Shown: piece by piece, positions 51,602-63,394 of the stretch | Numbering within the stretch: position 1 is the first letter of the stretch | How the letters are laid out: each line of letters starts with the position of its first letter | Origin: Centrapalus pauciflorus | Taxonomy: Eukaryota > Streptophyta > Magnoliopsida > Asterales > Asteraceae | NCBI GenBank assembly: GCA_020465985.1 | Contig: JAANYP010002947.1 | Span: 845,501-909,500 of the forward strand | Reading direction: 5' to 3' | DNA length: 64,000 bases | The notes under the pieces: model-generated | The model's database searches: none | Told to the model about the DNA's origin: nothing | What the model saw: the letters and a program-made list of their open reading frames with translations, nothing else | Made by a program: the position numbers and the translations under genes

Positions 51602-54165
51602 TAGATCAAATGAGAAGTGAAATGTTTGTAAGAATGTGAGAAAAGTTGTATAAAAAATAAATTTGTTGAATTACTTTGTTATTTTATGATTCAACAAAAA
51701 ACGTTGTATCAAAAAAGGACTCACCAAACAATATTATAAAATAAGATGACATCCAAACTTTTGTGGTTAGATCTAGGGGTGTAAACGAGCCGAGCCGAGC
51801 CCGAGCCCGTTTAAGCTTGAGCTCGGCTCGTTTAAAATTATCAGGCTCGAGCTCGAGCTCGGCTCGTTTTGAGCTTTGTATGTAAAGCTCGAGCTCGGCT
51901 CGTGAATAATTTTCCAAGCTCGAGCTCGGCTCGGGCTCGACTCGTTTATTATGTATTTTTATTTTTTAATTAGTTTTTAAATAATCTTTTCAAATAATAT
52001 ATATAATTTGTTATTTTAATATATTTATATTTCTCTAATTTATATATTATATATTTATTAATTTAAAAATATATTTATATATAAGCTCGTTTAGGCTCGC
52101 GAGCTCGACATGTGAAGCTCGGGCTCGGCTCGTTTATTAAACGAGCTCGAATTTAGGCTCGAGCTTGGCTCGGGCTCGTTTAATTCGAGCTTTTTTCGAG
52201 CTTTTAACGAGTCGAGCTCGAGTAGCTCACGAGTAGCTCGACTCATTTACACCCCTAGTTAGATCAAATATTTGGGTGCTTTTAGTTACCGAAAATTTCT
52301 AAAATTTTCATCTCACTTTTCAAAAAAAATGAAAACTTGTTTAGTTAACAACAATTTCATAAATTTTTCATTTCACTTTTTTAAAATGTCATTTTTCATA
52401 TTTTCTCTCTTTCTTTTCTATTACCTACCATATATTTCTTTATAATACTCTCTTTCTATCTCTTACTTTTCTATCACCTATCCTATTTTTCTTATTTTAT
52501 AATCACTTATCTTATTTTTCTTAAAACTAAAACTTCATCATCTAAACAAGTTTTCACTTTTCATAGAAACCCTTGTTTTTTTCTAAAAACTATAACTTGA
52601 AAACTGCAATTGAAAAATGACTGGTTTTGAAAACACTCATCCTATATATGGTTCCTATGAGAAGTTATTGCGTTTAGTTAACAAAAAACTAGTCATTTTT
52701 CAAGTCATAGTTTTCAGGAAAAAAAACAAGGGTTTTATAAAAATTGAAAACTTGTTTAGATGATAAAGTTTTAATTTTAAGAAAAATAAGATAGGTTGTT
52801 ACAAAATAAAATAAAAATTTGGTAGGTGATAGAAAAGTAAGAGAGGGAAAGAGAGTATTATAAAGAAATATAGGGTAGGTAAGAAAATTAAGAGAGAGAA
52901 TATGAAAAGTGGTATTTTAAAAAGTGAAATGAAAATTTATGATATTGTTGTTAAGTAAACAATTTTCATTTTTTTTTTGAAAAGTGAGATGAAAATATTG
53001 GAAATTTTCAGTAACTAAAACAATTCGTGATGCATCTAATATTAATCGTTTAGATTCATGATGCATCTTGTTCATCGTCGTCACCAACAATTTTCAGCCA
53101 TCTTCATGTTCATCATCATCATTTTTCCAGCTATAATCAAATGCATCATCTTCATCTTGAACGTGTTTATCGGCTTCAACGTAATGCCTCGCTGTAATCA
53201 AATGCATCATCTTCATCTTGAATGCGTTCATCGGCTATAATCAAATGTATCATCTTTATCTCGCTGATGTGCATCAAACCTCAAATCATCATCGCCATAC
53301 CTTCAAACCTTCATCTCGTTGTTGTGTGTCATCTTTCTTTCTTATGTCGTGATGCATCATCATCGATTCATTATCATCCTTTTCGTGTTCATCATCGTCA
53401 TCATTGGTCCATCTTCACATCATCATTAGTCTGTATTCATCATCATCAACCGAAAGAGAGGAAAAGTGATATGGGGACGACGGTGGTGTAATCAAGAGAG
53501 AGGGCGATGACGGTGGTTGTTGGTGGTGGTGAGACGACCGAGAAAGGGTCATGGTGGTGATGCGGCGGCCGAGAGAAGGTGGCCGGCCACCACTTCAGAG
53601 AGATAGGGGGAGAGAAAGATAAAAACTAATGATAAAATCTTTAACATCCCTAATATTTCCTTAATGCATACTAGGTTCCCAGAGGTTCTCAATGCATCGA
53701 GGTTCTCATTAAACCTCTCTCTCCACACACACACACACACACACACAGATAATCAAGTTTATCAATGTACTCATGAGATTCCAGCATACCCAACGTACCA
53801 TGTTGTGAATGATCATTGACATATTTTTTTGTGTAGACATTTTATAAGACAACATTATAATAGTTTTTATCAAAATGAGCAACATCAAAATTCAAAAAAA
53901 AAAGATTGTTAATGTTTAAAAAAAAGATCATGTGAATGGTGTGAATGGTCATTCACTTAGATGACCATTCATATAAATGTGTATGAATATTCACATAATT
54001 TGTAAGGAAACAAAAGTGTGAATGTATGTAAAATTCGTATATCATGCGTATAACGTTAAATTATACATGGTTATGAAAAAAAAATTAAAAAGATTTTTAA
54101 GGGTGATACATTCAGAGCACTTGATTTTAAGAGAGACTTTTTTGAACCTGACTCTCTCTCTCTCT

Positions 54166-54232
<67 letters not shown>

Positions 54233-57200
54233 CATTACAAAGATTATATGTAAATTTCACATACATTCACATCTCCTAGCCCTTTCAAATTGATGTGAAG
54301 ATACACTTACATAAGTTTACATATATGTGAACGTACATCTATATGATGCATAAATTTCATTCACTTAGTTGGTGTGAATGTGCTTGAGATATATGTCATC
54401 TTTGTAATGTTAATTAAAATATGTTTAAAAAGTGGTACTCATTTGAACCTAAATCTGTGTGTGTAAGTCGGATCGTATAAGAAACCAAATATTGGTAGAA
54501 AACCTAAGAAATGTTAAACCAAAGAACGTATATGTTCAATAATTTATCATTTCCTTTTAAAGGCCTTTTGGTCATTTTGTCTATGACTCAGTTTTTTTTA
54601 ATTGAATCATGAACAACAACAGATAACTCATTGATTCAACATATACAGATTTTAGTTCAACGTTTGTCACGTTTCCTACCAATATTTGGTTTAGAAAATC
54701 AATATTTATAGAACATGCGAGAAGGAATGTGGGCGATTGGATTGTTTGATCAATGGTTAGGGAAAAAGAGTGGTGGCCACTCTTCATCATGGTATGTGAG
54801 GGGTAATATATTGTAGGGGAGATTATTTTGGTCAAATGGTTAGTGGCTAGGGTAAAAAAGAGGGGTTGGGGGTGTGACGATAATTGGAGCGTGTGATGCA
54901 CACTAGTACGGCTGAAGTTGATATATATTCTTTGATTCAGCACAATGAATTTTGTGATTCAACAACAATTTGTTCTTTGATTCGGCATGTTTTGTATTTA
55001 AATCAACATATTTTTGTGGAATGAACACAAATGTTCTCTGATTCAACACCGATAGAAGTATTGATACAACACATCTACTATTCGACGTAACCAATATAGT
55101 TTTATCAATGATTCAACAGAGAATTTATTTATTGAATCATAGAACTTATGGAATTAAAGACGTTGACTTACAAAGTCGAGGTATTGAATTATACAACATG
55201 CTTAATCATAGATAGTTTAAATGTTAAATCATATACAAAAATATAATGGTTATATCAAAGACTACGCGTAACACCCGTCAATTTGAGATCTATCTATCCG
55301 ATAATGTGTTTGGAACCCATGAATAATTGTTGAATCAAATATGTATATGTTGTATCAACTAACATATTTTTTTATGTCATTCAACGCATGTTGAACCATA
55401 TAAGATGTTTGTTGTATCTAACATATTTAGATTCAGATAAGATACTTGTTGAATCAAATTATTTAATTGTTGAACCGTATATGCCAGGTAGCATGTACGT
55501 TATATCCACGCTTGTATGTTTGTGTCTGCCAAAGATTATTTGTGTTGAATCCATTAAAAAATTTTGAATCAAAAAACATATATGTCGAATCAACAGGTTA
55601 TGTGTTATTGTCTATGATTCAACAATAATTGTTGAATCATAGACTAAACACATAAAGAGTAGTCTTAGGATGAATAGGTGATGGTGAGTCTGCATGTTGT
55701 CAACCAAAGTTGTTTAAACAAAAAGACAATAACGCCCCTAAATGTAAAGCAGTGGTCAAAAAGGTTTCTTACATTTCCTGTGAATACTTGATTTCTCATA
55801 GGATGCATATCATATATCTACTTCCCTACACAACAAGCACAAATATATGCATGTGTGTGTGTATATATATCCGTCTTGAAAGTTTTAACCATCATTTATA
55901 ATAGGCAAAGGCTTGGAAGTGAAAACAAATAGATTATAAATTATAGTTAAGCTTTGAAAAATAAAATAAGATATTGAGAATAAGGATAAAGGGAAGACAA
56001 AGGGTATTAAAGGAAAAAGAATTCTAAGACCAGTAAGGGAATTGGTACTTCTATATACGACAAGTGAATTGGTTACCTTTCTTTTCTTACTTGAGGTAGT
56101 GGCATATCCAACCAAGCAAGACATCCTCTCCTTGCATATTCGTTATATCCTAGTAGCAAAGGACAAGATCATAATCATACTTTTTAGGAATTGTCTTTGT
56201 CATGGTCTCATGGAAGACGTAGATGCGCTTAATTTGATATACATGTGCCTGTTTGGGGGACCTTACTATCTCATTTGTTATATTTAATGAGCATAGAGTT
56301 GATACTAATATGCACTTTCCGATTTATGATTCTTTAGGGCGGGGGACCTTACTATCTCATTGGTCGTGCTTTGGGTCCTGAAGTTGGAGTCAGCATAGGA
56401 CTATGTTTCTTTTTAGGGAATGCAGTTGCTGGTGCTATGTGAGCATAAATTATGAGTTGCTTTCTGTTACCGTCACCATGCTCCTTGTACTAACCTGCAT
56501 ACTCAACTTTTTGTAGGTATGTTCTGGGAGCAGTGGAGACATTTCTAAGTGCTGTGCCAAAGGCTGGGATCTTTAGAGGTGACTAAGAAATTACAGTGGA
56601 CAAACGTCTAAAGACATTCTGATTAGGCTGCGCATGTGGCAGTAGTTACTAGTGGCTTCTAGACCTTTGCTTTTTGATAAAGCTTTCTTTCAAAGTGCAT
56701 GTTTGATTGTCAAACAGTGTTATAAGGTTTTTAAGTTATATTCACTGTGCTAGTTTTTTCCACATGCTAATGTGCAATAGCTATCATGAAATAGTTTAAT
56801 ATTTGGTGTCTTAAACTTATTGAGGGTTTGCCTTTTGAGTTTCCAGATCCTCCTTGCTCTTCCCTTTGCCACCATAGCAACTAGAGACATTTATTGTGAT
56901 TATGATGTGATTGTCCTCTACATCTATTCTCTTGTGCTTTTTCTTATCAACTTCTTTTTTCCCTGTATCAAAGCTCTGAATATTTTTGTTGACAGATGTG
57001 ATTGTCTTCTACATTTATTGATGCAGAGACGGTCACACGAGTAAATGGCACAGAAGTTGCAGAACCTATTACTAGCCCAAGTTTACACGACCTGCAAATA
57101 TATGGGATTGTTGTTACCATCATTTTAGTTTTTATAGTTTTTGGTGGTGTAAAAATGATTAACAAGGTCGCACCAGCCTTTCTTATACCTGTTTTATTCT

Positions 57201-60200
57201 CATTGCTCTGCATCTTCATTGGGATACTTTTGGCAAGGAGAAATAATCCAGGTATGGTTTTATTGAAATTTGCATAGCTTATTTTCTCTGAGAAGGATAA
57301 CCAACTATACTTTTCGCATACTACTTGAAGTAATTGGAGTAACTGGGTTGAGTTCAAGCTCTTTCAGAGATAACTGGAATTCTGATTATCAAAACACAAA
57401 TGATGCTGGGATACCTGATCCTGAGGGAGATAGATACTGGAACTTCAAGTAAGTTTCGGAAGAAGCAATTAATATTCTCGTCATTTGACCCTCTTCTTGG
57501 CATTACTGTTTGACATATCACATATTATCTCTAATTCTCTATCCTTTCTGTTTTAATTAACGTGACCATATCCATTAGAAACATATCCTCTAATCTTAGT
57601 AGGTCTCCCTACCATCCTTTCAAACTTAGTCTTTGATGTTAGTAAGATTTTGCAGTCATGCAAAACTCTGATGCTTGCAACCACTTCATACACACTGCTA
57701 TAATTTTATTATCAACTCTAAATACCAAAATACATCCTCTTACACAGCTCTTATACTACGATGGCACCACTTCTTGATCTTCAATATAAAGTAATGAAGT
57801 TGTGCTTTATGTGTCGTACTTTAATCCCTGCTTAGTCTAAAAGCCTTTGATTTAAAAGTTCCCATCCCCAAGTCTAGTTTCGGTCCCAGTCTTAACAATT
57901 AGGCTACGCCACTGAAAATTAGTATACAGCATGAGCTTGCACCTTGAAGGTAGTTGAAGATGCAAGTCCCAGAAACTTGAATTAGTCACGTGGATACAAA
58001 ATCCTTTCCACGTAAATACTTTGTTTTCTGGTGGAAAGAACTAGGATTTCATTAATCCAAAATTCTGCAAGGTAGTTGAAGATGCAAGTACCAGAAACTT
58101 AAATTAAGATCGTGCATTAACTCAGTTCTGTCTGAATTGACCACGTGATCCAGATCCAAAAACAAAAACCTGTGATGATACTATATGGACTGCAACAAAT
58201 GATTCAAAAGGTAGCAGACTTGTTGAACTCATATGTGATATTGATGTACAGCACACAATTTGCTTTTACCACCCACTTAAAGAACTTTGAACTTGATTTC
58301 TGATCTATTGAAGACGAAGCTGTCTTTAGACACTATATGTCAGCATTTTAATATCTTAGCTCACTCACATCAAAAGCAGTGTCTTAGAATCTGTTTCTGT
58401 TAGTGTGATACTATTTCTTTTTGTTGAGTTTGTTAAATTTTGATGTCTCTCATCCTTGTGCTTTTTGTAATAACCTATATTTTAGCAAATATATGGATCT
58501 ATGGCTTCTAAGTTGCACCCTTCCATTAACAGTGCACTGGTAGGGCTATATTTCCCAGCTGTTACAGGCATTATGGCTGGTTCTAACCGGTCAGCTTCAC
58601 TGAAAGACACCCAACGTTCCATTCCTATTGGGACATTGGCTGCAACTTTAACAACCACCATCATGTACATAATATCTGTATTCCTTTTCGGATCTGTTGC
58701 TACCAGGGAGAAACTTTATACGGACAGGTGACTAGTGTTCTATTCACTTTGTTGTGTCATTTATTTGGACTTATGGGTTAACATAGTATGGATCCTTACG
58801 TCCTTCCTATCTTTGTGTCATTAGTATTAGTACTTGTCAGTTGGCAATAACTAAAGTTTTTATACAGGTTACTAACGGCTACCATTGCTTGGCCCTCATC
58901 ATCAATCATATACGTAGGCATTATATTATCAACGTTGGGTGCAGCTTTACAAAGCCTTACAGGTGCACCACGTCTGCTTGCAGCAATAGCCAATGATAAC
59001 ATCCTACCGGTTCTCAACTACTTCAAGGTTCCAGATACCAGTGAACCTCACATTGCAACCTTGTTTACAGCACTCCTATGTATTGGGTGTGTCATAATTG
59101 GGAATCTGGATCTGATCTCTCCAACTATAACTATGTTTTACCTTCTATGTTATGCTGGTGTCAACTTATCCTGCTTTCTTCTGGATCTCTTAGATGCTCC
59201 TAGCTGGCGTCCTCGATGGAAATTCCATCACTGGAGCGCATCTCTGTTTGGAGCATGTCTTTGTATAGGTAGGTACTCAACTCACTTTTACACCCCCAAC
59301 TTCTGTTTAAGATAATAATAATAATAATAATACGGTCGAACTTGCAGTGATCATGTTTTTGATTTCTTGGTCATTCACTGTGGTGTCCCTAGCTCTTGCT
59401 AGCCTAATATACTATTACGTGAGCATCAAGGGAAAAGCGGGTGACTGGGGAGATGGTTTCAAAAGCGCATATTTTCAACTAGCTCTTCGCAGTCTTCGAT
59501 CATTAGGAGGTAAGTTTGAGTTTGAGTTGATTCAAACTGTTTTATTTTAGTTACTAAAATGGTTGGTTGGTTGGTTGCAGCAAACAATGTTCATCCAAAG
59601 AATTGGTACCCTATACCCCTGATATTCTGTCGACCTTGGGGCCAGCTACCAGAAAATGTACCCTGCCATCCAAAGCTTGCTGATTTTGCCAACTGCATGA
59701 AGAAAAAAGGCAGGGGAATGTCCATATTTGTGTCAATCTTAGACGGCAACTACCATGAGTGTGCCGAAGATGCCAAAAGTGCCTGCAAGCAGCTTGCTGC
59801 CTACACGGATTACAGACGGTGTGAAGGAGTGGCAGAGATCATAGTTGCTCCCTCCATGTCAGACGGTTTCCGAGGCATTGTGCAGACAATGGGACTTGGG
59901 AATCTTAAGCCAAACATAGTGGTGATCAGGTATCCTGAGATATGGCGACGGGAAAACTTGAACCTGAGGGACATCCCGGCTACATTTGTGTCGATAATTA
60001 ATGATTGTATTGCCGCTAACAAGGCGGTTGTTATAGTCAAGGGCCTGGATGAGTGGCCCAACGAGTATCAACGGCAGTATGGGACGATTGATTTGTACTG
60101 GATCGTTAGAGACGGCGGCCTGATGCTGCTTCTGTCTCAGCTGCTCCTCACAAAACAGATGTTCGAGAGCTGCAAGATTCGTGTGTTTTGTGCAGCCGAG

Positions 60201-60668
60201 GAGGATTCCGACGCAGAAGAACTCAAGTCTGATGTAAAGAAGTTCCTTTATGATCTTAGGATGCAGGCTGAAGTTATTGTCATTTCAATCAAGTCGTGGG
60301 ACCATCGGAACCCTCCTCAAGATGAATCCTTGGAAGCCTTCACGGCGGCTCAAGGGCGGATCAAGATTTACCTAACACAGATGCAGCAGACCGCCGAGAG
60401 GGAAGGGAAACCACTCATGGCCGATGGCAAGAATGTCGTTGTGGACCAACAGCAGGTCGATAAGTTTCTTTACACCACTCTCAAGTTGAACTCCACAATC
60501 ATCAACCACTCAAGAATGGCAGCTGTGGTGCTCGTCAGCCTTCCGCCGCCGCCACTCAGCCACCCATCCTACTTCTACATGGAGTATATGGATTTGTTGG
60601 TGGAAAATGTTGCTAGGATTCTCATCGTTCGAGGTTACCGTAGAGATGTTGTCACTCTCTTCAACTAG
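47193..60668 (+). CDS. CCC1: Cation-chloride cotransporter, CCC1 type
   Basis: Predicted electroneutral symporter of chloride with K+ and/or Na+ (SLC12 family; plant CCC1 works in endomembranes and ion homeostasis). Coding exons: 47193-47353, 48201-48347, 48904-48979, 49884-49978, 50736-50850, 56338-56438, 56517-56578, 57027-57251, 57331-57448, 58533-58727, 58868-59268, 59348-59509, 59581-60668; all GT-AG, phases closed, 981 aa (Arabidopsis CCC1 about 975). Visible landmarks: acidic cytosolic N-terminus; KLELFGFDSLVNILGLKS (about 92-109); first membrane helix with CLQNILGIIYYIRF (about 145-158); GGGPYYLIGRALGPEVG (199-215); possible glycosylation site NGT at 259; FPAVTGIMAGSNRSASLKDT (about 374-393); GAALQSLTGAPRLLAAIAND; cytosolic C-terminal domain, 620-981 (GQLPENVPCHPKLADF, YPEIWRRENL, TIDLYWIVRDGGLMLLLSQL), ending RGYRRDVVTLFN. 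The C-terminal domain is one 1,088-bp exon. The start is the ATG that gives the family's VVAHD...EMSSFDPGSSS N-terminal block. Confidence 0.96.
47412..47453. repeat. (CTACCT)n repeat in CCC1 intron 1
   Basis: Seven near-perfect hexamer units, about 60 bp after the donor of exon 1. It is a pyrimidine-rich tract well away from the acceptor. Confidence 0.9.
51311..51500. mobile_element. Foldback unit related to the modular repeat
   Basis: GGTTCAATGGAAAACCAATG and GAACCACATTGCATCGCAAA on the left face, in reverse, GGTTCAATAAAAAAAACCC and GAACCACAATGCATCGCAAG on the right. The left arm also matches the reverse complement of 41880-41925. Confidence 0.6.
51519..51597. repeat. (TA)n microsatellite in CCC1 intron 5
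   Basis: About 39 TA units, directly behind the foldback unit and a short CT tract. Confidence 0.95.
51774..52257. mobile_element. Non-autonomous hAT-type element 6 (484 bp)
   Basis: Inverted ends TAGGGGTGTAAACGAG and, in reverse, TAGGGGTGTAAATGAG are flanked by perfect 8-bp copies of GTTAGATC (51766-51773 and 52258-52265). Both subterminal regions consist of GAGCTCG, GCTCGAG and GGCTCG words, with an AT-rich centre. It is intronic to CCC1. Confidence 0.9.
52280..53021. mobile_element. Long inverted-repeat (foldback) MITE in CCC1 intron 5
   Basis: Two arms of about 330 bp are near-perfect reverse complements: TTTTAGTTACCGAAAATTTC and TTTTCATCTCACTTTTC at the left, and GAAAAGTGAGATGAAAATAT, TTTTCAGTAACTAAAA at the right. 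The RNA could form a very long hairpin. No clear target duplication was found. Confidence 0.8.
53030..53745. repeat. Modular repeat, GATGATGCATC-type module, copy 4 (mostly inverted)
   Basis: The words appear as CATCATCTTCATCTTGAA and GATGCATCATCATCGATTC, then GGTTCTCAATGCATCGAGGT and CATTAAACCTCTCTCTCC before a (CA)n tract. A 55-bp unit with ATAATCAAATGCATCATCTT is repeated at about 53125 and 53195. Confidence 0.5.
54151..54229. repeat. (CT)n-(TA)n hinge in CCC1 intron 5
   Basis: About 8 CT units then about 31 TA units, between the GTACTC-type block at 53748-54150 and the GTACCAC module that follows. Confidence 0.95.
54230..54462. repeat. Modular repeat, GTACCAC module, copy 3 (partial)
   Basis: Contains ACATTCACATCTCCTAGCCC, GTGAACGTACATCTATATGA, CTTTGTAATGTTAATTAAAA and the end AGTGGTACTCATTTGAACCT, matching the block at 45180-45565. 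Confidence 0.6.
54540..55670. repeat. Field of TTGATTCAAC / GTTGAATCA words
   Basis: Over twenty close variants of TTGATTCAAC or GTTGAATCA occur in both orientations within 1.1 kb of CCC1 intron 5. A smaller field of the same words lies at about 63110-63350. Density and two orientations resemble subterminal repeats of a non-autonomous transposon, but no ends were found. Confidence 0.55.
56255..56275 (+). repeat. 21-bp copy of the start of CCC1 exon 6
   Basis: GGGGGACCTTACTATCTCAT followed by T is identical to 56341-56361 inside exon 6 (coding GGPYYLI), 86 bases upstream. There is no splice acceptor AG directly before it, and the frame soon meets a stop, so it is not a functional alternative exon. 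Confidence 0.9.
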
Positions 60669-60679
60669 TACCTATCGTT

Positions 60680-61106
60680 GCTAAAACAGTCACATGTCAC
60701 TTTTTAGCCATTAAAATTTCATTTTATCAAAATAGCCACACTTTACGTTATCACATTTACGTGATAGTGATAGTCACCATTTACGTGATATGTACTTTTT
60801 ATTCATATTTTAATACATTACGTTACAAAAGGTGTTTGGTAACGTAAATGTTTGTACTTTACGTGACCATTTTTAATCATTACATGTTTATGGGAAAGGA
60901 GCATATTTCGTAAAGTACAAGCATTTACGTTACCAAACATCTTTTATAACGTAATGCATTGAAATATGAATAAAAAGTACATATCACGTAAATGGTGGTT
61001 ATCATGTAAATGTGGTAACGTAAAACGTGGCTATTTTGGTAAAATGAAATTTTAATGGCTAAAAAGTGATAAAGGGGTGTGATATGTGGTTATTTTAGTA
61101 ATTAAC
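60680..61106. mobile_element. Foldback element directly after the CCC1 stop codon
   Basis: Arms of about 190 bp: CACTTTTTAGCCATTAAAAT and CAAAATAGCCACACTTTACG at the left face their reverse complements (CGTAAAACGTGGCTATTTTG, ATTTTAATGGCTAAAAAGTG) at the right. The outer ends (GCTAAAACAGTCACATGTCAC; CTAAAATAACCACATATCAC in reverse) also pair, with a short gap. It begins about 12 bases after the stop, so the 3' UTR of CCC1 must start inside it or run through it. Confidence 0.75.
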
Positions 61107-61404
61107 CGTATTAACATCTCCATTTAGGTTTATGTATGTAACTAACTTCTATTTTTCTTTTTTAATCATTATATGAAATGAAACTAACTTGTATTTATAG
61201 TAAACCTACTATTATCTATTGAACATTTAAAATTTATTTTTATAAAACTTAAAAATATTTACTTCTTTATCAATTTATATAATAATCAATTTTTAATTAA
61301 TAATACAATCAACTCAATGTCTTAAAACCATGTTTTAAGATCTATTGCAAGTTTTTAACCCCATTTCAGGGATTATATATAAGAAATTATCCCAAAAATA
61401 AAAA

Positions 61405-61708
61405 GTTGTTACAAATTAACCATGATTTACGTTACTTGCTTTTCATGACCATTTCGATTTAAATGACATGTACTTTTGTACCAAAAAAGTAAGAAAAAAA
61501 ATCACCTGGCCAAAAGATTTTATCACGTAAGAAAATAAAATCTTTAAATGTGACATAAAGTCAATCATGTAATATTCAGATGTGACATAAACATATTTTG
61601 TAGATTTTGTAACTTTAGTCATGTAATACATTATCACGTAATTAGGGGATGGTCACAAAAGGCAAGTAATGTAAAGTCGTAAATCGTGGTTAAATTGATA
61701 TTAACAAC
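61405..61708. mobile_element. Second foldback element downstream of CCC1
   Basis: GTTGTTACAAATTAACCATG and ATTTACGTTACTTGCTTTTC on the left face, in reverse, GTTGTTAATATCAATTTAAC and CATTACTTGCCTTTTGTGAC on the right. It shares the TTTACG/CACGTAA flavour of the element before it, but the ends differ. Confidence 0.6.
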
Positions 61709-61797
61709 CTTTTCCAGGTAGTTTCATATATATAACTTTCATATTTGGTCAATTTAATTATTATCCCATGTTTTTATCTTAAATAAATATACTTTTG

Positions 61798-62265
61798 GGT
61801 TAATGGTGAAAAAACCAACTTTTTTTATGAGAATGATTTGAACTTTTTTTCGCTTGTTTAAATTCCTAACCTTTTTAGTCTCATTCAAATATTGAAAAAA
61901 CTCTATCAACTTTTTTTATTTCGGTGATTAAGTCCCTAAAATTTTTTTCATATTGTTTAACTCTCTAAATTATTTTTGTCTTATTGAAAAATATATATTT
62001 AACTGGTTACCAAACAAGTAACCGTAGTTTTTTCACTTAATTAATTTTGGAAAAAACACACAATCTTTTCATATTTTAGCGATTAAGTCCCTAAACTTTT
62101 TGTTTTATCAATTGTATTTTACCGACTAATCCGGTAGCTAGTTAAAAATGTATACATTTGAGTAAGACATACATAGTATATGGACTTAAACAATTGGGAA
62201 AAAAAAAATTTAAGGACTTAATTGAGAAAATGGAAAAAGTCGATTGAGTTTTTTCGATATTAACC
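61798..62265. mobile_element. MITE related to the one in G6PDH intron 7
   Basis: Ends GGTTAATGGTGAAAAAACC and, in reverse, GGTTAATATCGAAAAAACTC. Interior words GATTAAGTCCCTAAA, TTTTTGTCTTATT and AGTAAGACATACATAG match the element at 33496-33823. It is longer because an internal part is duplicated. Confidence 0.6.
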
Positions 62266-63394
62266 TTATTCAATACTATATATATAACCGGTATCCGATT
62301 GTCTTTCTTCTCTCTCCTCTACCATATAAAATCTACTATTGACCTTTTCATCAAGCACACACAACACACAGGTCTAAATCAATAGTCACAAAATAATTGT
62401 TTGTTCTTCTCTTCTTATCATGATTCTACTTTGCAGCCAATCATGAGGTCACGGGAAATGGACCGGACGTCGACTTCGGTAATAACAATCCATACAATTG
62501 AGAAATCAACTAATCAGTTTCAGAGCATCAAAGCTTGAATCAGCTACGTAAAATCCGTGAAAAAATAACTTGGATGTACTTTTGATGACACGCAGTTTGT
62601 CAAAGGTTTAGTACTTGTCAAACGTGAAATCCTAATTGTAGCCAAATTTACCTCAGAGAGAGAAAACAATTGGGAAGCACATCATGATTCTTGAAGAATC
62701 TTCGATATCGAATTAGGATGATTGTTAGGATGAGATTCGGGGTTGATTTGATTTTGTGCTTTGTTCTTTGATTTTTCAAGTTTGGGATCGATTAGAATGG
62801 ACTGAGTTTTAATAAGTGTTCAATATAAGGTTTGACCTCTTTTTGTGTTGCTTTTGTGAAGGATTTTATGCTTATGGTTTCACAAATCTTTGCTCTAACA
62901 TTATTCTTTATAGCAATCGAAGGCTGTAGAGAAATGACTTTTGGGTTTTTTATTGAGTTCTTTACCCATTGTACGTTATTTCCCAACAATTTTTTCTTAA
63001 ATTTACTTCATAGGTGAGGTCATATATATTTTTTACTAATGAAGGATAAGATAGTTTGCCTCTTGGGAAGAAAATTTCAATATTGATGTACACAATTTTA
63101 AGAATGAATGAATAATAAACATATTGAATCGCGTAAAATATTTGTTGGAACAACTAAAATCCATATATTCAGATAAGACCTATATTGAATTAAATAACTT
63201 AAATATTGAATCATAAATAATACTAATTATATGAGATACTACATGTGTTTTATAGATGTGTGTGTTGTATATTAAGGAATATGTGTAATGAATTCATAAA
63301 AATATGTTGAATCAAACAACACATGGAGAAAATGTTTCAACAAATGGGAATGAATGAAAAAGTAACCAGTGAGATCTACCCTTTGCCAAAATAT
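62266..63394. other. Intergenic DNA with a second TTGAATCA field
   Basis: No gene is supported. From about 63110 the words TATTGAATCG, TTGAATCATA and GTTGAATCAAAC recur, as in CCC1 intron 5. Confidence 0.45.

Larger units (their letters stand above)
50851..56337 (+). other. CCC1 intron 5, a 5.5-kb transposon cluster
   Basis: This intron separates the exon ending SLSAIATNGAMK from the exon starting GGGPYYLIGRAL. It holds, in order, a foldback unit, a long (TA)n, hAT-type element 6, a long inverted repeat, modular repeat blocks with microsatellites, a field of TTGATTCAAC words and a 21-bp copy of exon 6. No internal coding exon is needed, since the phases of exons 5 and 6 match directly. Confidence 0.85.

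Noticed and set aside
51684..51917. 77-codon frame with repeated RAELELE words
   Set aside because: It is the translation of GAGCTCG words of hAT-type element 6.
53058..53491. His- and Ile-rich frames in CCC1 intron 5
   Set aside because: They arise from CATCATC repeats of the modular element.
56042..56287. Possible extra CCC1 exon reading GGPYYLI
   Set aside because: Only 21 bases match exon 6, no acceptor precedes them, and the exon 5 to exon 6 phases already fit.
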